This document shows positions 10,640 through 20,416 of a DNA stretch of 64,000 nucleotides, one piece after another. Positions within the stretch are counted from its first letter, which is position 1, and each line of letters begins with the position of its first letter. The notes beneath the pieces are model-generated. The model had not been told where the DNA came from. It saw only the letters and a list, made by a program, of their open reading frames with translations, and made no database searches. Source of the DNA: Doryteuthis pealeii (lineage: Eukaryota; Mollusca; Cephalopoda; Myopsida; Loliginidae); assembly GCA_023376005.1 (NCBI GenBank), contig CM042145.1:13181073-13245072 (forward strand), given 5' to 3'. Position numbers and translations under genes: made by a program.

Positions 10640-11235
10640 AATTTTTGAGATGTGGCTTCATAATTTGTATTATTCGGGATTATTGTCCTCGTCTTTATTG
10701 TTATCTGTACAACGTTTCAGCTGATGTGCCCTCCGACCTTCTTCAGGTATTTCTTGTTGGACTTGGGACCTTCTCAAAGTCAGGAACCTTCTTTTCAAAC
10801 TTGGGAGCCATCACAAAACTTTGAACCAAAGCCTTTATTTAATCCACGGGGGTATACTGTTCTAACTAGACACATAGCATAGTGAATATAGGTGTTGATT
10901 TAATACAGTTCTAAGTGACAGTTATCTCTAGGCTGTAGGAACCTTCTCAAACTTAGGAACCTTCTCTTCGAACTCAGGAACCTTCTTTTCGAACTCGGAA
11001 ATCTTCTTGTCATAATTGGGAGCCTTCACAGAATATAGAACCCAACCCTTTATTCAATCCACGTGGGTATACTGTTCTCATTCCGCTAACCATAGCTGGA
11101 TACAAGTGTTAAGCCGTGCTAATTATTATTCTATGTTACTGTCGCCTTGACCAGGATTGAACCTGCAGCCTAGAGATAACTGTCACTTAGAACTCTATTA
11201 ATCCAACGCCTATAACCACTATGCCATGTGTCTAA
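10640..11235 (-). mobile_element. SINE-4 cluster (tRNA-derived), with an inverted head fragment inside
   Basis: Read on the minus strand from 11228: tRNA-like head CACATGGCATAGTGGTTATA (box A) and GGCTGCAGGTTCAATCC (box B, about 11150-11170). The body has repeated AACTCAGGAACCTTCTTTTC-type units, and the tail matches the 1110 family. At about 10878-10945 a second head lies on the plus strand (GACACATAGCATAGTGAATA ... CTCTAGGCTGTAGG). Confidence 0.65.
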
Positions 11236-11411
11236 TTGGATAAATGATGTTAAACCTGAGTATTTCACCTTGAGTCTGTGTTGTTGTTCTAGTTATTTTG
11301 GACATGAAGATTTAAATCCTTTTGCCTTTTCTAGCTAAAACGGGGAGGAGTGGGATAACTAGTATTTTGAGGTCTGCACAAACCGAAATACTTTTTGGCT
11401 GAATATAATTA

Positions 11412-11523
11412 TGTGGGTGGGGGTGTGTGTGTGTGTGTGTGTGTGTGAAAGAGAGAGTGAGAGAGAGATGGACAGACTGAGACAGACAGATAGATGGATA
11501 AATAGATACATTGAGAGAGAGAA

Positions 11524-11582
<59 letters not shown>

Positions 11583-11712
11583 AGGGAATTCGAGCTGTTG
11601 GCGATGATGATGATGACATTGATGATGATGATGATGATGTTAATTCATTCTTGAGAGAGATATAGAGGGAGAGGGAGAGGGAGAGAGGAAGATAGAGAGA
11701 GAGGGGAGAGAA
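11412..11712. repeat. (GT)n then purine (GA)n microsatellite region with (GAT)n block
   Basis: GT units at 11419-11446, then GAGA tracts to 11580, a GATGATGAT block near 11604-11637, and GA tracts to 11712. The long minus ORF here is low-complexity Ser/Leu translation and is not a gene. Confidence 0.9.
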
Positions 11713-12138
11713 CAGGGAAAACAAAGAGATACAGAGCGGATTTAATTATTTATCAAAACAAACAGCTGTTATAAACCAGTAATAAATGTCTTTGTTTGAT
11801 TATTACATGCTTAGGGAGACAATGAATAATTATCTCCCTTAGTGGATGGGTATGTCCATTGGAGGCCACGCTGTGTCCAAAATAAAATAAGTCAAGAAAA
11901 TGGTGGACACTTCATTTGGTTAAATGATTAGTTCACGATTGATAAAACTAAAAAAATGTTATCATCTCTACCACTTAGAACTCCCACTTAGAACTCCCAC
12001 TATTGATATGTTGGAGATAGGGAAGATATTTCATGTCCTCACTCACCTTTGTATTAACCTTTGTATATCTGTGATATATCAATAGTGAACACAATGGAAA
12101 AAAGACAAATAAATGCATTTGTATATACAATAACATTT

Positions 12139-12160
12139 AACCTTTATATATATATATATA
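12139..12160. repeat. Short (TA)n tract in otherwise unassigned sequence (11720-12775)
   Basis: The surrounding 1 kb shows no coding gene; two overlapping ORFs near 12433-12727 have no recognisable features. Confidence 0.5.
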
Positions 12161-12780
12161 TTGAAGTCAGTTAGTCTACTGTTGGTTTGAATAACAGCAA
12201 CTAGCTAAGCACAACTGAAGCAGTGTCCAAGACAGTTGGTATTTATAGAAATCAAGAATAGTCCATTCATGCATTTGGGTGATTCCATTCCCTGATTTCT
12301 GATTGGCTGCTTGGTTTCTATGATATTGTGGAGTTTTATAAATACCCTGTCATTCTGCAGTGGAATTGCGACAGGACGGGATTGTATTAAGTTACAACTG
12401 CTTGTTGCTGTGTCTTACCAATTCGACGGTAATTGGAACTTAGCTTGATTATTCTTCAGCCGAGAGATTCTCTTGGGGGTCAGAAGTGGGTCTTTTTCCG
12501 CATATGCTCGGAGGGTTCTTCCGGTGAAGGCTCATGGGAGTCTGTTATTTTTTTTATTTTATTTTATTTTAATCCCCACAAGATACAAATGCCTTTGTCT
12601 TATCTTTTCTTCCGTTATGTTCAGTTTAGTATATCACAGATATACTAATTGGTCCTTAGTGGATGGATACTTTACTAAATATCTTCCCTACCTCCAAGCA
12701 TTCCAATTCCTGATTGTCTTTTATTAAACTATTTGGTAATTTCAAAGGACTAAAATGTAAACAAATAAAAATAGACAAGT

Positions 12781-12943
12781 TGTAATAAGTAATTGAGAGT
12801 TACCTCCCCTACTTTGTGATTCCCTCCCCTTTGGAGAACTCTCTAGGGAATACTAGACTATATAAATTCTTAATAAGTGTACTTATTTTTCTAAGTAGAA
12901 TAAAGCTTTCCAACATCTATCGGTGTTATTGTTTGTCATTACA
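12781..12943 (+). mobile_element. Solo LTR, short family, copy 1 (163 bp, TSD CAAGT)
   Basis: Begins TGTAATAAG and ends GTCATTACA (TG...CA). Has a TATA box (CTATATAAA-like, about 12857) and AATAAA (about 12899). Flanked by CAAGT at 12776-12780 and 12944-12948. A second copy at 24614 shows about 90% identity by eye. No internal region is attached, so it is a solo LTR or a TRIM-type remnant. Confidence 0.8.
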
Positions 12944-13130
12944 CAAGTCTTTAATGATAATAACATTTTGAAAATATTTAAAAAATCAATCAATTCAAAT
13001 ATCCTCAAGGCCATCAAAATTTGAGTCATCAGATCTTGAGAGGAAAATCCCAAATTATTCTTTAAAAGTTTTGTTTATTGACTATTGAAATATTTTTGTT
13101 CAATTAATTTCCTTTTTTTGCTGCATTTTT

Positions 13131-13275
13131 TTAATTGATTGATTGATATTAACAGCATGTCAACCTATCTAAGGTTATTTTATGCCTAGAGGTTAAGGAA
13201 TTGCATTCATTGTACATTTATATTTACATTCTTTGGGTATTTGTTCCTTAAGAGTTTTTTTGCACACAGTTATAG
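13131..13275 (+). repeat. Repeat R, leading segment
   Basis: ACAGCATGTCAACCTATCTA, GGTTATTTTATGCCTAGAGG and CACACAGTTATA match the leading part of repeat R as seen at 20417, 26239 and (reversed) 44909-45071. Confidence 0.6.
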
Positions 13276-13697
13276 GTTATCCAGTATTCTTATCTAATAC
13301 AAATAATTTGCACACAATTTCATGGTTTCAAGTATTCCTATATAATACTAATAATTATATGGTTTTAAGTAATTATTTCTATTTGATGATAGTCATTTGT
13401 TTAGACACTGTTATATAGTTTCAAGTAATTAATGATATCCTTAGTAAACAATTATAGTTTCAAGGAAATAGTCTTTATACAAATAATTTACAGTTATATA
13501 TCATAGTTATATATAATTTGCTCATAGTTGTATGGTTTCAAGTATTTCTATCTGGTGCCAATAATTATATATCAAGTAATTATTTCTATTTAATAATAGT
13601 CACTTATTTATACACAGTTATATAGTTTCAAGTAACTAATAACAATCCTTAGTAAACAATTATAGCTTCAAGTAACTATTCTTAATACAAATATTTT
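13265..13697 (+). repeat. Tandem array, about 200-bp unit with TTTCAAGTA sub-repeats
   Basis: Two long units (about 13265-13497 and 13500-13693), each with TATGGTTTCAAGTATTCCTA-, AAGTAATTATTTCTATTTRA- and CTTAGTAAACAATTATAG-like blocks. The unit matches the middle segment of repeat R, so it looks like an internal expansion. Pieces recur at 17370-17440, 17740-17829 and 17952-18036. Confidence 0.65.
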
Positions 13698-14017
13698 ACA
13701 AGCCCCAACCCTTTTTATCATATGGGTTCTAGAAGGTGTTGGCTGAGGGTCTTCATGTCCTGGGAATGACATTGAACTCCATCTGATGGTGAGGAGGTTT
13801 GGGGAATGTGGAGCACCCCTTCATCACTATTACTTCCTGGTCCACTTTGACCCGAAGCGGTAGTACCTGTTAGGGCCCCATCTATAGGTTAAATAGAAAA
13901 ACATGAGTTTATAAACAAAATTGAGTATCCATTAAGAATGAATTTATTTCAAAACTTTGGCATTAAATGACCCATTGAGGTTGATATGCCGTAAAACAAA
14001 CCAAACCAAACCAAAGA
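13698..14017 (-). repeat. Repeat R, trailing segment
   Basis: AGCCCCAACCCTTTTTATCA, GGTAGTACCTGTTAGGGCCC and GACCCATTGAGGTTGATATG are the R landmarks in reverse. Confidence 0.65.
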
Positions 14018-14027
14018 AATAGTACTC

Positions 14028-14152
14028 CACACTCCCTAGAGCTCCAGAACTGAAGCCTCACCATCAGATGAAGTTTAGTGTTGTACAAAGGACAGTCCTT
14101 TTTTTTTTGCTGGGGATAGAGTCAGTTCATTTTAAGCCCTGCAAACAGGGGA
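14028..14152 (+). repeat. Repeat R fragment
   Basis: CCAGAACTGAAGCCTCACCA and the following GTTTAGTGTTGTACAAAGGA to TTTAAGCCCTGCAAACAGGG match the R middle and end. Confidence 0.5.
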
Positions 14153-14209
14153 GAGAAAATGTTTAGACAAATATGGTTTGCTATCATATCTACAGTATAT
14201 AAGGAAATC

Positions 14210-14292
<83 letters not shown>
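14210..14292. repeat. Compound (CT)n(GT)n microsatellite, followed by a segment duplicated at 18.25 kb
   Basis: CT units 14213-14262 and GT units 14263-14290. The 190 bases that follow (14300-14490) are almost identical to 18255-18445. Confidence 0.9.
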
Positions 14293-14293
<1 letters not shown>

Positions 14294-14299
14294 TCTGTG

Positions 14300-14490
14300 T
14301 GTGTACACATTGGTAAATTTTACACATGTACTTAGAAAGGTTAAATGTGTAGGCTGTTATTTTAAGCTACTCATCATTTGTCTAATCCAGACGTGCAAAT
14401 TCTTTCCGATTAGAAGAAAGGAAAAATATCAAAATTCAATTTACTTTTCAAAATACCATGAAGAAAACAGCCTCCAGAAGTTCTCACTAT
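14300..14490 (+). repeat. Direct repeat, copy 1 (matches 18255-18445)
   Basis: GTACACATTGGTAAATTTTA to GCCTCCAGAAGTTC is shared nearly base for base with the second copy, and both follow a (GT)n run. The near identity suggests a recent duplication or gene conversion of about 190 bp. Confidence 0.8.
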
Positions 14491-14657
14491 AAGCTGATCA
14501 ATATTAGTAACACAAAGTAAATATCACCTTGATCAATATACACCACAAAAAAATATACAGGTTATTGATATTACAAGAAACATAGACAGTCTACTATTCA
14601 ATCGTTAAAGCATTGGACATGAGGACAGTGTTTAGTCTTGTCTTTTTTGTTTTTGTT

Positions 14658-15085
14658 ACTTTTAGGGTTTTTTTGTTTTGTTTTATGGCATATCAACCAA
14701 GGTGGGTCATTTAATGCTGGCAAAGTTTTGAAAGATTCGTAGTGATAGTTTGGAAAAAAATTTTTTTAACTCAATAAAAAAAAAAAAAAATTTCTATTTA
14801 ACCCGTAGATGGGACCCTAACAGGTACTACCACTGGGTTAAAGTGGACCTGGGAGCAATGGTGATGAAGGGATGCTTCACATTCCCCAGATCTCCAGAAC
14901 TGGGACCTCACCATCAGTTAGAGTTTAACGTCATACCCAGGACATGAAGACCCTCAGCCACTAGCACATGTATGATAAAAAGGATTGGGGCTTCCCATAA
15001 GGGCAATCATATAGGTTCTAGGGCTTGACCTGACCAGCTTATTGATCAGTGGGGGCTTCTCCGACCACCCGTCTAGCCTAAGTAA
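14658..15085 (+). repeat. Repeat R copy
   Basis: Landmarks in order: GGCATATCAACCAAGGTGGG, ATGGGACCCTAACAGGTACT, AGTGGACCTGGGAGCAATGG, CATACCCAGGACATGAAGAC, AAAAGGATTGGGGCTTCCCA, CTAGCCTAAGTAAG. Confidence 0.7.
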
Positions 15086-15221
15086 GTGTTTTTTTGTTCA
15101 GTTAAAGCAAAACAAATCTATAAAAGCACTTGACATGATCCTATGGCAAAATAAAAACTCCTTTATAGTAGGAGTCTACAAACAGTATGAGGAGTAACAG
15201 ATTGGGTAAAATCCAACAAAA

Positions 15222-16112
15222 TGTGATTAAAAATTGAGGAAAAAATGGATAAAGCACAAACAACTTCTGTCCTGGTTTGCAAGTGAGAATTCCCGCAGGA
15301 GTTACACCCCTTACAACATTTCATTCCTTTTGTTTACATCTGCGACTACTTTGTTACCGTAAGCACTTCTTGGGGTTACCCAGAATCCTCCACCAGCATG
15401 CGAGCCCTTTAATTCTTTCCACCTTTAGCTCACCTATTAAACAGACGCGTTCAGCCACCTCTCCGTGTTCTTCCTTAAAGAGAACAGTTTTTTACCCTTT
15501 CTGGTGAAGAGAATAAAGAAATTACCCTACCCATGGTGTTTGTTGTTCTATGCTAGAAGTAGTTTAGCTACGTGAAACGAAAAGCTGTATTATACACTTT
15601 GGACAAGATATTTGCGGTGAAGTAGGAGTTCATAATAACTTCATTCAATTGATATTTTGCCTCGGTATGTTCACAAAGCTTCATCAGAAGATTTATTTGA
15701 GATAAAATGTACAGTCTGTTTATATATTGGAAAGGTGGGAGGAGAGGGAGCTTCTGATGAAGCTTCGATAACATAAAAGTAAGTAAGTAAAGTCATCGGG
15801 GCGGCCTAATGTCGGTATCAGCCGGACAGCGAGGGAGTCTATCCCCTTTTCACTAGTGCTAGAAATTGTTTTTACCATCTGAGGTGGAGCACCAAACCTA
15901 CCTTCAGCTCCTCACTTTACCCCACAGATCCATGTGCTATTCATACACTGAGTTGGCGAGGGCTGGTATCGAACCAGGAACCTTGCGATTCCTAGCCAAA
16001 CGCTCTACCGACTGAGCTAACCCGGCCCTAAAAAATATACCATACCGAGGTGAAATATTAAATAAATGAAGTTGTTTGTGCTTTATCCATTTTTCCTCAA
16101 TTTTTAATCACA
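15222..16112. mobile_element. Foldback/MITE-like element with 45-bp terminal inverted repeats, split by a SINE-1
   Basis: Left arm 15222-15266 (TGTGATTAAAAATTGAGGAA...AAGCACAAACAACTTC) is the reverse complement of 16068-16112. Inner complementary patch: TATTTTGCCTCGGTATG near 15652 and CATACCGAGGTGAAATAT near 16041. SINE-1 at 15779-16028 sits within it. No transposase domain. Confidence 0.6.
15779..16028 (-). mobile_element. SINE-1 copy inside the 15.2-16.1 kb foldback element
   Basis: Minus-strand head GGGTTAGCTCAGTCGGTAGAGCG at the right end, box B TTCGATACCAG, and tail ending CCCCGATGACTTTACTTACTT at the left. Confidence 0.85.
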
Positions 16113-16167
16113 CTTTTAATCGCAAATAAACTGTAGTAACTATGCAGTACTTATTTTTGACTATTCG

Positions 16168-16209
16168 GTTGTTTGTTTGGTTGGTTGGTTGGTTGGTTGG
16201 TTGGTTGGT
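16168..16209. repeat. (GGTT)n microsatellite
   Basis: About nine GGTT units. Confidence 0.95.
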
Positions 16210-16495
16210 TTTACAGCATGTCAATCCTTATTAGTTTATTTAATGCTGAAATCAATTTTTTTAAAATATTTTAGTACACCTTCATTGCCATTACTCCCAG
16301 CTTCACTCTAACCCAGGGTGGTAGTCCCATCTATGTGTTAAATAGATAAAATTAGTTTAAAAAAATATTTTTTAAATAAAAAATGAGCTTAAAAAAAAGA
16401 TTGAATATCCAACAAGAATGAATAAAACAAACGTCTTTGGCATAAAATAACCCTAGACGATTTGACATGCCATAAAATCAAACCAGCCCAGCAAC
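16205..16495 (-). repeat. Repeat R fragments (short plus start, then minus)
   Basis: ACAGCATGTCAATCCTTATT (plus sense) runs into a reversed copy: ACCTTCATTGCCATTACTCC, GGTGGTAGTCCCATCTATGT, CATAAAATAACCCTAGACGA. Confidence 0.55.
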
Positions 16496-16643
16496 ACACA
16501 TGCCCATCCCTGAAAATGCTATATAAGAATAGTAATGAAAAAAAGTGTAAAAATATTTTTCTTGTTAACACCATGTGGGTATTAAAGAAACTCAGTTCAC
16601 TTGGTTGAGCCAAACATCTCATACGCCAAATTTGATATTCCAG

Positions 16644-17110
16644 TGTAACATGTAAAGAAGTTATATTTAGTTGGAAGGCTTAAAGTAACCTCCCAACGTG
16701 GGTACAAGTGTGTACATAAAATATTCTGACAAAGATGTAGAACAATGACAGACTTTATTCTGGTGAGTGACGGAGATACATTTAAGACAGGAATACATAT
16801 ACAAATTACAAGGTACTAGATAGGTATACAAAGCAGATACATAAAGAACACAATTATAGACATGTATACAGAAAATAGGACTTCGTCCTGCAGAAGTGAT
16901 GGAGAGTCCAGAAGGAATGTCACTTACTTGGCCTAGGGGGGCGGAGCCCCCTACATAAAATGTATAAACACAAATGTTTAACCCATGTGTCTTGTTTGCT
17001 GTGAAAAGAGAACTCAAACTTTGCAGTTTCCTGATTAAATACCATGGCTCCCTAGTGGCTGAAAGGGAAGATAACTCTTCTGGGCCAAACAGGAACAGAC
17101 AATCGCTACA
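16644..17110 (-). mobile_element. Solo LTR, 467 bp, flanked by CCAG
   Basis: Minus strand runs TGTAGCGATTG to CATGTTACA (TG..CA). CCAG lies on both sides (16640-16643 and 17111-17114). Contains AATAAAGTCTGTC (polyadenylation signal, about 16753-16765 reversed) and GGGTTAAACATTTG. A diverged relative lies at 51695-52140 in plus orientation, sharing GTTATCTTCCC, TAGGACTTAGTCCT/AGGACTTCGTCCT, AATAAAGTCTGT and TTGGAAGGTTACTTT. Confidence 0.65.
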
Positions 17111-17364
17111 CCAGTATTAATTTGTCTATCATTCAGAGAGGCAAATCCAACACCATCTTCTGTTTAACATGATTTCCCACCACACGTCTATGTTTGGGCT
17201 ATGATTCATTATTATCTATTAGCATAGTTCTCATAAAAAAAAATTCTGGGATTATTTATACATGGATTGACACTACTGCCTAAGATTAGAGTGTAGTATC
17301 TGTCTCTATGAAAATATGTTTCTTTTAAAACATCATAAAATATGCAGATGAAAAATTTTTTTTT

Positions 17365-18039
17365 TTTGTTTGATTGAAGTAACTAATGATATCAATCACT
17401 TTTAAACAATTATAGTTTCAAGTAACTAATCTTTGTTTTTGCATGCCTATCAATCTAAAAAGTGTCACAAGAAGCGTCATGGTGACTAAAAATAATAATG
17501 ACATCGTTATTTGAATGAGATCTTCAAAAATTCTTCAACACTTTGTCTGATCAACAGTCAAACTATTCAAAATGATTTCCCAGGTTGGGTCATTGCTATG
17601 CTTGGATACACAGGGAATACCAGAGGAAGGCCAGAGGATACAGCAGATAAAATGCTATATCTTTACATACCTTAATAAAGATGAGGACAACAGTCCAAAA
17701 AATCATAATAATATGTCAAACTTCATCTAAAAAATTCAGACAAATAATTACTATTCTTTATACAAATAATCTGTATACATTTATATGGTTTCAATTATTC
17801 CTATTTAAAAACTAATAATTTATACACACTTGCTTTGCATGGTATAATGGCTACCAAGGTAGACTGGCAAACCATGACGTGATTTCGAGCCTCACTGGGT
17901 GCCCTATACATTCGGCTTTGTGCCACATTTAAGTGAAACTTAGTAAATAACTATACACACCTGCTTCCATGTAACTAATGATAATAATTACTTGTAAACA
18001 ATTATAATTTCAAGTAACTATTCTTAATACAAATAACCT
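17365..18039 (+). repeat. Scattered pieces of the 13.3-kb tandem unit, interrupted twice
   Basis: Pieces at 17370-17440, 17740-17829 and 17952-18036 (e.g. AACAATTATAATTTCAAGTA) are interrupted by unassigned DNA plus a 1110-family half copy (17627-17735), and by SINE-3 (17830-17951). As at 13.7 kb, a reversed repeat R follows. Confidence 0.55.
17830..17951 (+). mobile_element. SINE-3 copy with 9-bp TSD
   Basis: tRNA-like head GCATGGTATAATGGCTACC, box B TGATTTCGAGCCTC, then CTGGGTGCCCTATACATTCG and CTTAGTAAATAAC. Flanked by TATACACAC at 17821-17829 and 17952-17960. Confidence 0.75.
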
Positions 18040-18221
18040 GCCCATCCTGTCAGCTGGGGTTGTAGAATACACTGACTGCATCTCTGCAGAGGGGTAAAAC
18101 CATCTAATGGGGTCACCTTTTGGCCATGGGTGGTGACCCGTAATACCTGAAGACACAATCGTGGTGGCTAAGCAGTCTGTAACCCAGGTACTAAGTGGCG
18201 CCATGATATGCAACACTCCAC

Positions 18222-18225
<4 letters not shown>
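18040..18225 (-). repeat. Repeat R terminal fragment
   Basis: CATCCTGTCAGCTGGGGTTG, GAATACACTGACTGCATCTC, GGCCATGGGTGGTGACC and CAACACTCCACTTT match the R end in reverse. Confidence 0.65.
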
Positions 18226-18254
<29 letters not shown>

Positions 18255-18255
<1 letters not shown>

Positions 18256-18445
18256 TGTGTACACATTGGTAAATTTTACACATGTACTTAGAAAGGTTAA
18301 ATGTGTAGGCTGTTATTTTAAGCTACTCATCATTTGTCTAATCCAGACGTGCAAATTCTTTCCGATTAGAAGAAAGGAAAAATATCAAAATTCAATTTAC
18401 TTTTCAAAATACCATGAGGAAAACAGCCTCCAGAAGTTCATCATT
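18255..18445 (+). repeat. Direct repeat, copy 2 (matches 14300-14490), after a (GT)n run
   Basis: Near-identical copy of the 14.3-kb segment; the preceding GT run is at 18223-18252. Confidence 0.8.
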
Positions 18446-18446
18446 A

Positions 18447-18750
18447 CATGGTGAATCACTTCAGTTATTCCCATCATTGAATGATGGATCACTTACCTCA
18501 GTTATTCCCATCATTGCATGGTGGATCACTTACCCCAGTTATTCCCATCATTGCATGATGGATCACTTACTTTAGTTATTCCCATCATTGCATGGTGGAT
18601 CACTTACCTCAGTTATACCATCATTGCATGATGGATCACTTACTTTAGTTATTCCCATCATTGAATGGTGGATCACTTCAGTTATTACCATCATTTCATT
18701 TTGGATCACTTCAATTATTACCATCATTGTATGGTGGATTACTTCAATTA
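18447..18750 (+). repeat. Minisatellite, unit about 36-39 bp, about eight copies
   Basis: Unit of the form GGATCACTTACCTCAGTTAT then TCCCATCATTGCATGGT, repeated with variation (ATGG/ATGATGG, CCTCA/TTTA). The ORF reading through it is a consequence of the repeat. Confidence 0.9.
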
Positions 18751-18783
18751 TTATTGAAGAACTACCTATAATCTTAATTAGTA

Positions 18784-19466
18784 CTGGGGTGTGTCAAAAG
18801 TTTTGCAATATTTTAGTAATTTTTAGTATTTTGCACAATTTGGCAGCTCTGGATGCTTTTGCCGAGGTCGTGAAAGTGAAGACCCATACTGGACTGTGAG
18901 ATGCTGAGCTCACATAATACTCTACGAGTGCTACTTTCTGGACTTGACTCTATGGCTTGGAGCTAAACCTTAAAATACTATTTTCTGGACTTGACTCTAT
19001 GGCTTGGAACTAGACCTTGAAATACTCTCTGAGTGTTACTTTCTGGACTTGACTCTATGGCTTAGAACTAGATCTTGAAATCCACAGTTTTTAGCCTACA
19101 TGACCTTGCCTGATTGTTGATGTTCTTACAACCCCTAAATAATTTCTTGAATCATTTGGTTACTGTACTTGGATCAACAGCACCTTCATCTTTTGCACAA
19201 ATGTTTTTGGTTGCTTCCGCAGTGTTATGGCCCAGTTCAAACTTGTAAAGCATAAATTCCTGAATTAGACTACCTTGTACATTGATCAGAGCAGCTTTCA
19301 AATCTCACACTAAATGAAGCAATGTACAACGTGTAAGCACACCTACTACCACAATACTACCAACCACAGCTGGTATCTGCCACAGCTTGAACTGCTTTAG
19401 TCATAGGATATTCAAGCCACAAACTAGCATGTATTAAAATATTGCAAAACTTTTGACTCAACCTAG
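18784..19466 (-). mobile_element. Mariner deletion derivative with transposase N-terminus only
   Basis: 32-bp terminal inverted repeats (18784-18815 and 19435-19466, CTRGGKTGWGTCAAAAG... with 3 mismatches), flanked by TA. On the minus strand a broken mariner transposase N-terminus is readable: LIQEFMLYKFELGHNTAEAT, DEGAVDPSTVTK, GCKNINNQARS (helix-turn-helix region), then ISQSSMGLHFHDLGKSIQSC. The DD(34)D catalytic part is missing and the sequence passes straight to the 3' repeat. Stops and frame breaks are present. Inside, a segment of about 58 bp is tandemly triplicated. Confidence 0.8.
18917..19081 (-). repeat. Three tandem copies of a ~58-bp segment inside the mariner remnant
   Basis: TTTCTGGACTTGACTCTATG plus GCTTGGAACTAGACCTTGAA occurs three times (near 18932, 18980 and 19036). 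Confidence 0.85.
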
Positions 19467-19497
19467 TATTATTGAAGAACTACCTAGAAGCTTAATT

Positions 19498-19755
19498 CAT
19501 CATCAGGTCTTGCTGGCAGCATGAATATTAATGACTCTCTCTATATATAACTGTCCCTATCAGTCATCACCCCCGGGAGGTCCTCCACTAGGCATCAAGC
19601 ATCCATTTAGAGCTGATTGATGCAGGTTTTTGTTGATCAGCCTACATTGGTGCGTCCATGTTAGGTGTCCACAGGAGAATATCACTTATGAGTTTGTCCT
19701 TGCTTCGCCAGCGCTGTACAGCATGTCTTGTTTGTCTTACTCAGATGTAATTAGT
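19498..19755 (-). mobile_element. 3' end fragment of LINE-A (the family at 39.6-41.9 kb)
   Basis: Shares the C-terminal coding end in reverse (GATCAGCCTACATTGGTGCG, GTCCACAGGAGAATATCACT, GAGTTTGTCCTTGCTTCGCC). These encode the RHAGHCWR..DEL-like LINE C-terminus in diverged form. Confidence 0.6.
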
Positions 19756-19824
19756 AATATTCAATTAAACATGAATGCTTATTCTAGCAAGACAATTAAT
19801 TTTTTTACCTTTTTCTTCTGAAAT

Positions 19825-20037
19825 TGGCTTATTATAATGGAGATTCGGTGTATATCTGTCTGTAACCGAAACTATGTCACAATACCCTCAGGAAATGTGT
19901 AAGTTTATCACTCAGTATTATGTTTATAGTCCAAATCATTAATACATAGAATTATTTACTAACGATGTCTTTATGAAAATCTGAGTTAGATTTGCCTCAA
20001 AACAGCCAATGTTATTAGAATATTCACCTCGCATCCC
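19825..20037 (+). mobile_element. Helitron-like 5' end, plus strand
   Basis: TTATTATAATGGAGATTCGG followed by TCTGTCTGTAACCGAAACTA is the same 5' end as in the 9.6- and 21.2-kb Helitrons, reversed in orientation. No matching 3' hairpin is attached. A segment at 20308-20390 resembles 25846-25920, suggesting a common longer element. Confidence 0.5.
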
Positions 20038-20290
20038 ACGTATGCAGGTATGACACAAGGTTTTTAATCTGGGACCACCCATGAGCCAAAGATCCTGGGA
20101 TGGCAGGTGCAAAAAATGCGTCAATCCCGTCGGCATTCCCCCTCAAGGGGTGGGGGGCGCCTCAGGCACTGGGCAATAAATCTAGCCCTGTCCTTTTAAA
20201 TCAAGGGGGCAGGTGTTGCCTGGGGGGATAGCCCCCTGGGATGACACCATTGATTATAACTAATAGTCCAGTGGCCGAAGCCACAGACCC
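20038..20290 (-). mobile_element. GC-rich SINE-like repeat, copy 2
   Basis: Reverse of the 10.1-kb insertion: CACTGGGCAATAAATC, GGGGGCAGGTGTTGCCTGG and GGCATTCCCCCTCAAGGGG. Confidence 0.65.
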
Positions 20291-20416
20291 CGAGGAGTCC
20301 ATATTATTAGTGCATTTAAAATCATGCAATATGTGAAATAAAGTAATAAGAAATAAAGGTTTACATAATACAGTGATGAGATAGCATTCAGGGAGAGTTG
20401 GATTCATGCCTTTCTT

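Noticed and set aside
11359..11724. 121-residue minus ORF rich in Ser-Leu
   Set aside because: It reads through (GA)n and (GT)n tracts with no domain.
12433..12727. Two overlapping plus ORFs near 12.5 kb
   Set aside because: No domain, no codon bias, different frames over the same AT-rich DNA.
14178..14492. 104-residue ORF and its near twin at 18161-18454
   Set aside because: Both start in microsatellites and share the duplicated 190-bp segment. The identical C-terminal parts reflect DNA duplication, not a conserved protein.
18447..18750. CRISPR-like array
   Set aside because: Contiguous minisatellite units with no unique spacers, in a eukaryotic genome and without cas genes.
18588..18899. 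103-residue ORF
   Set aside because: First half is minisatellite, second half is antisense to the mariner remnant.
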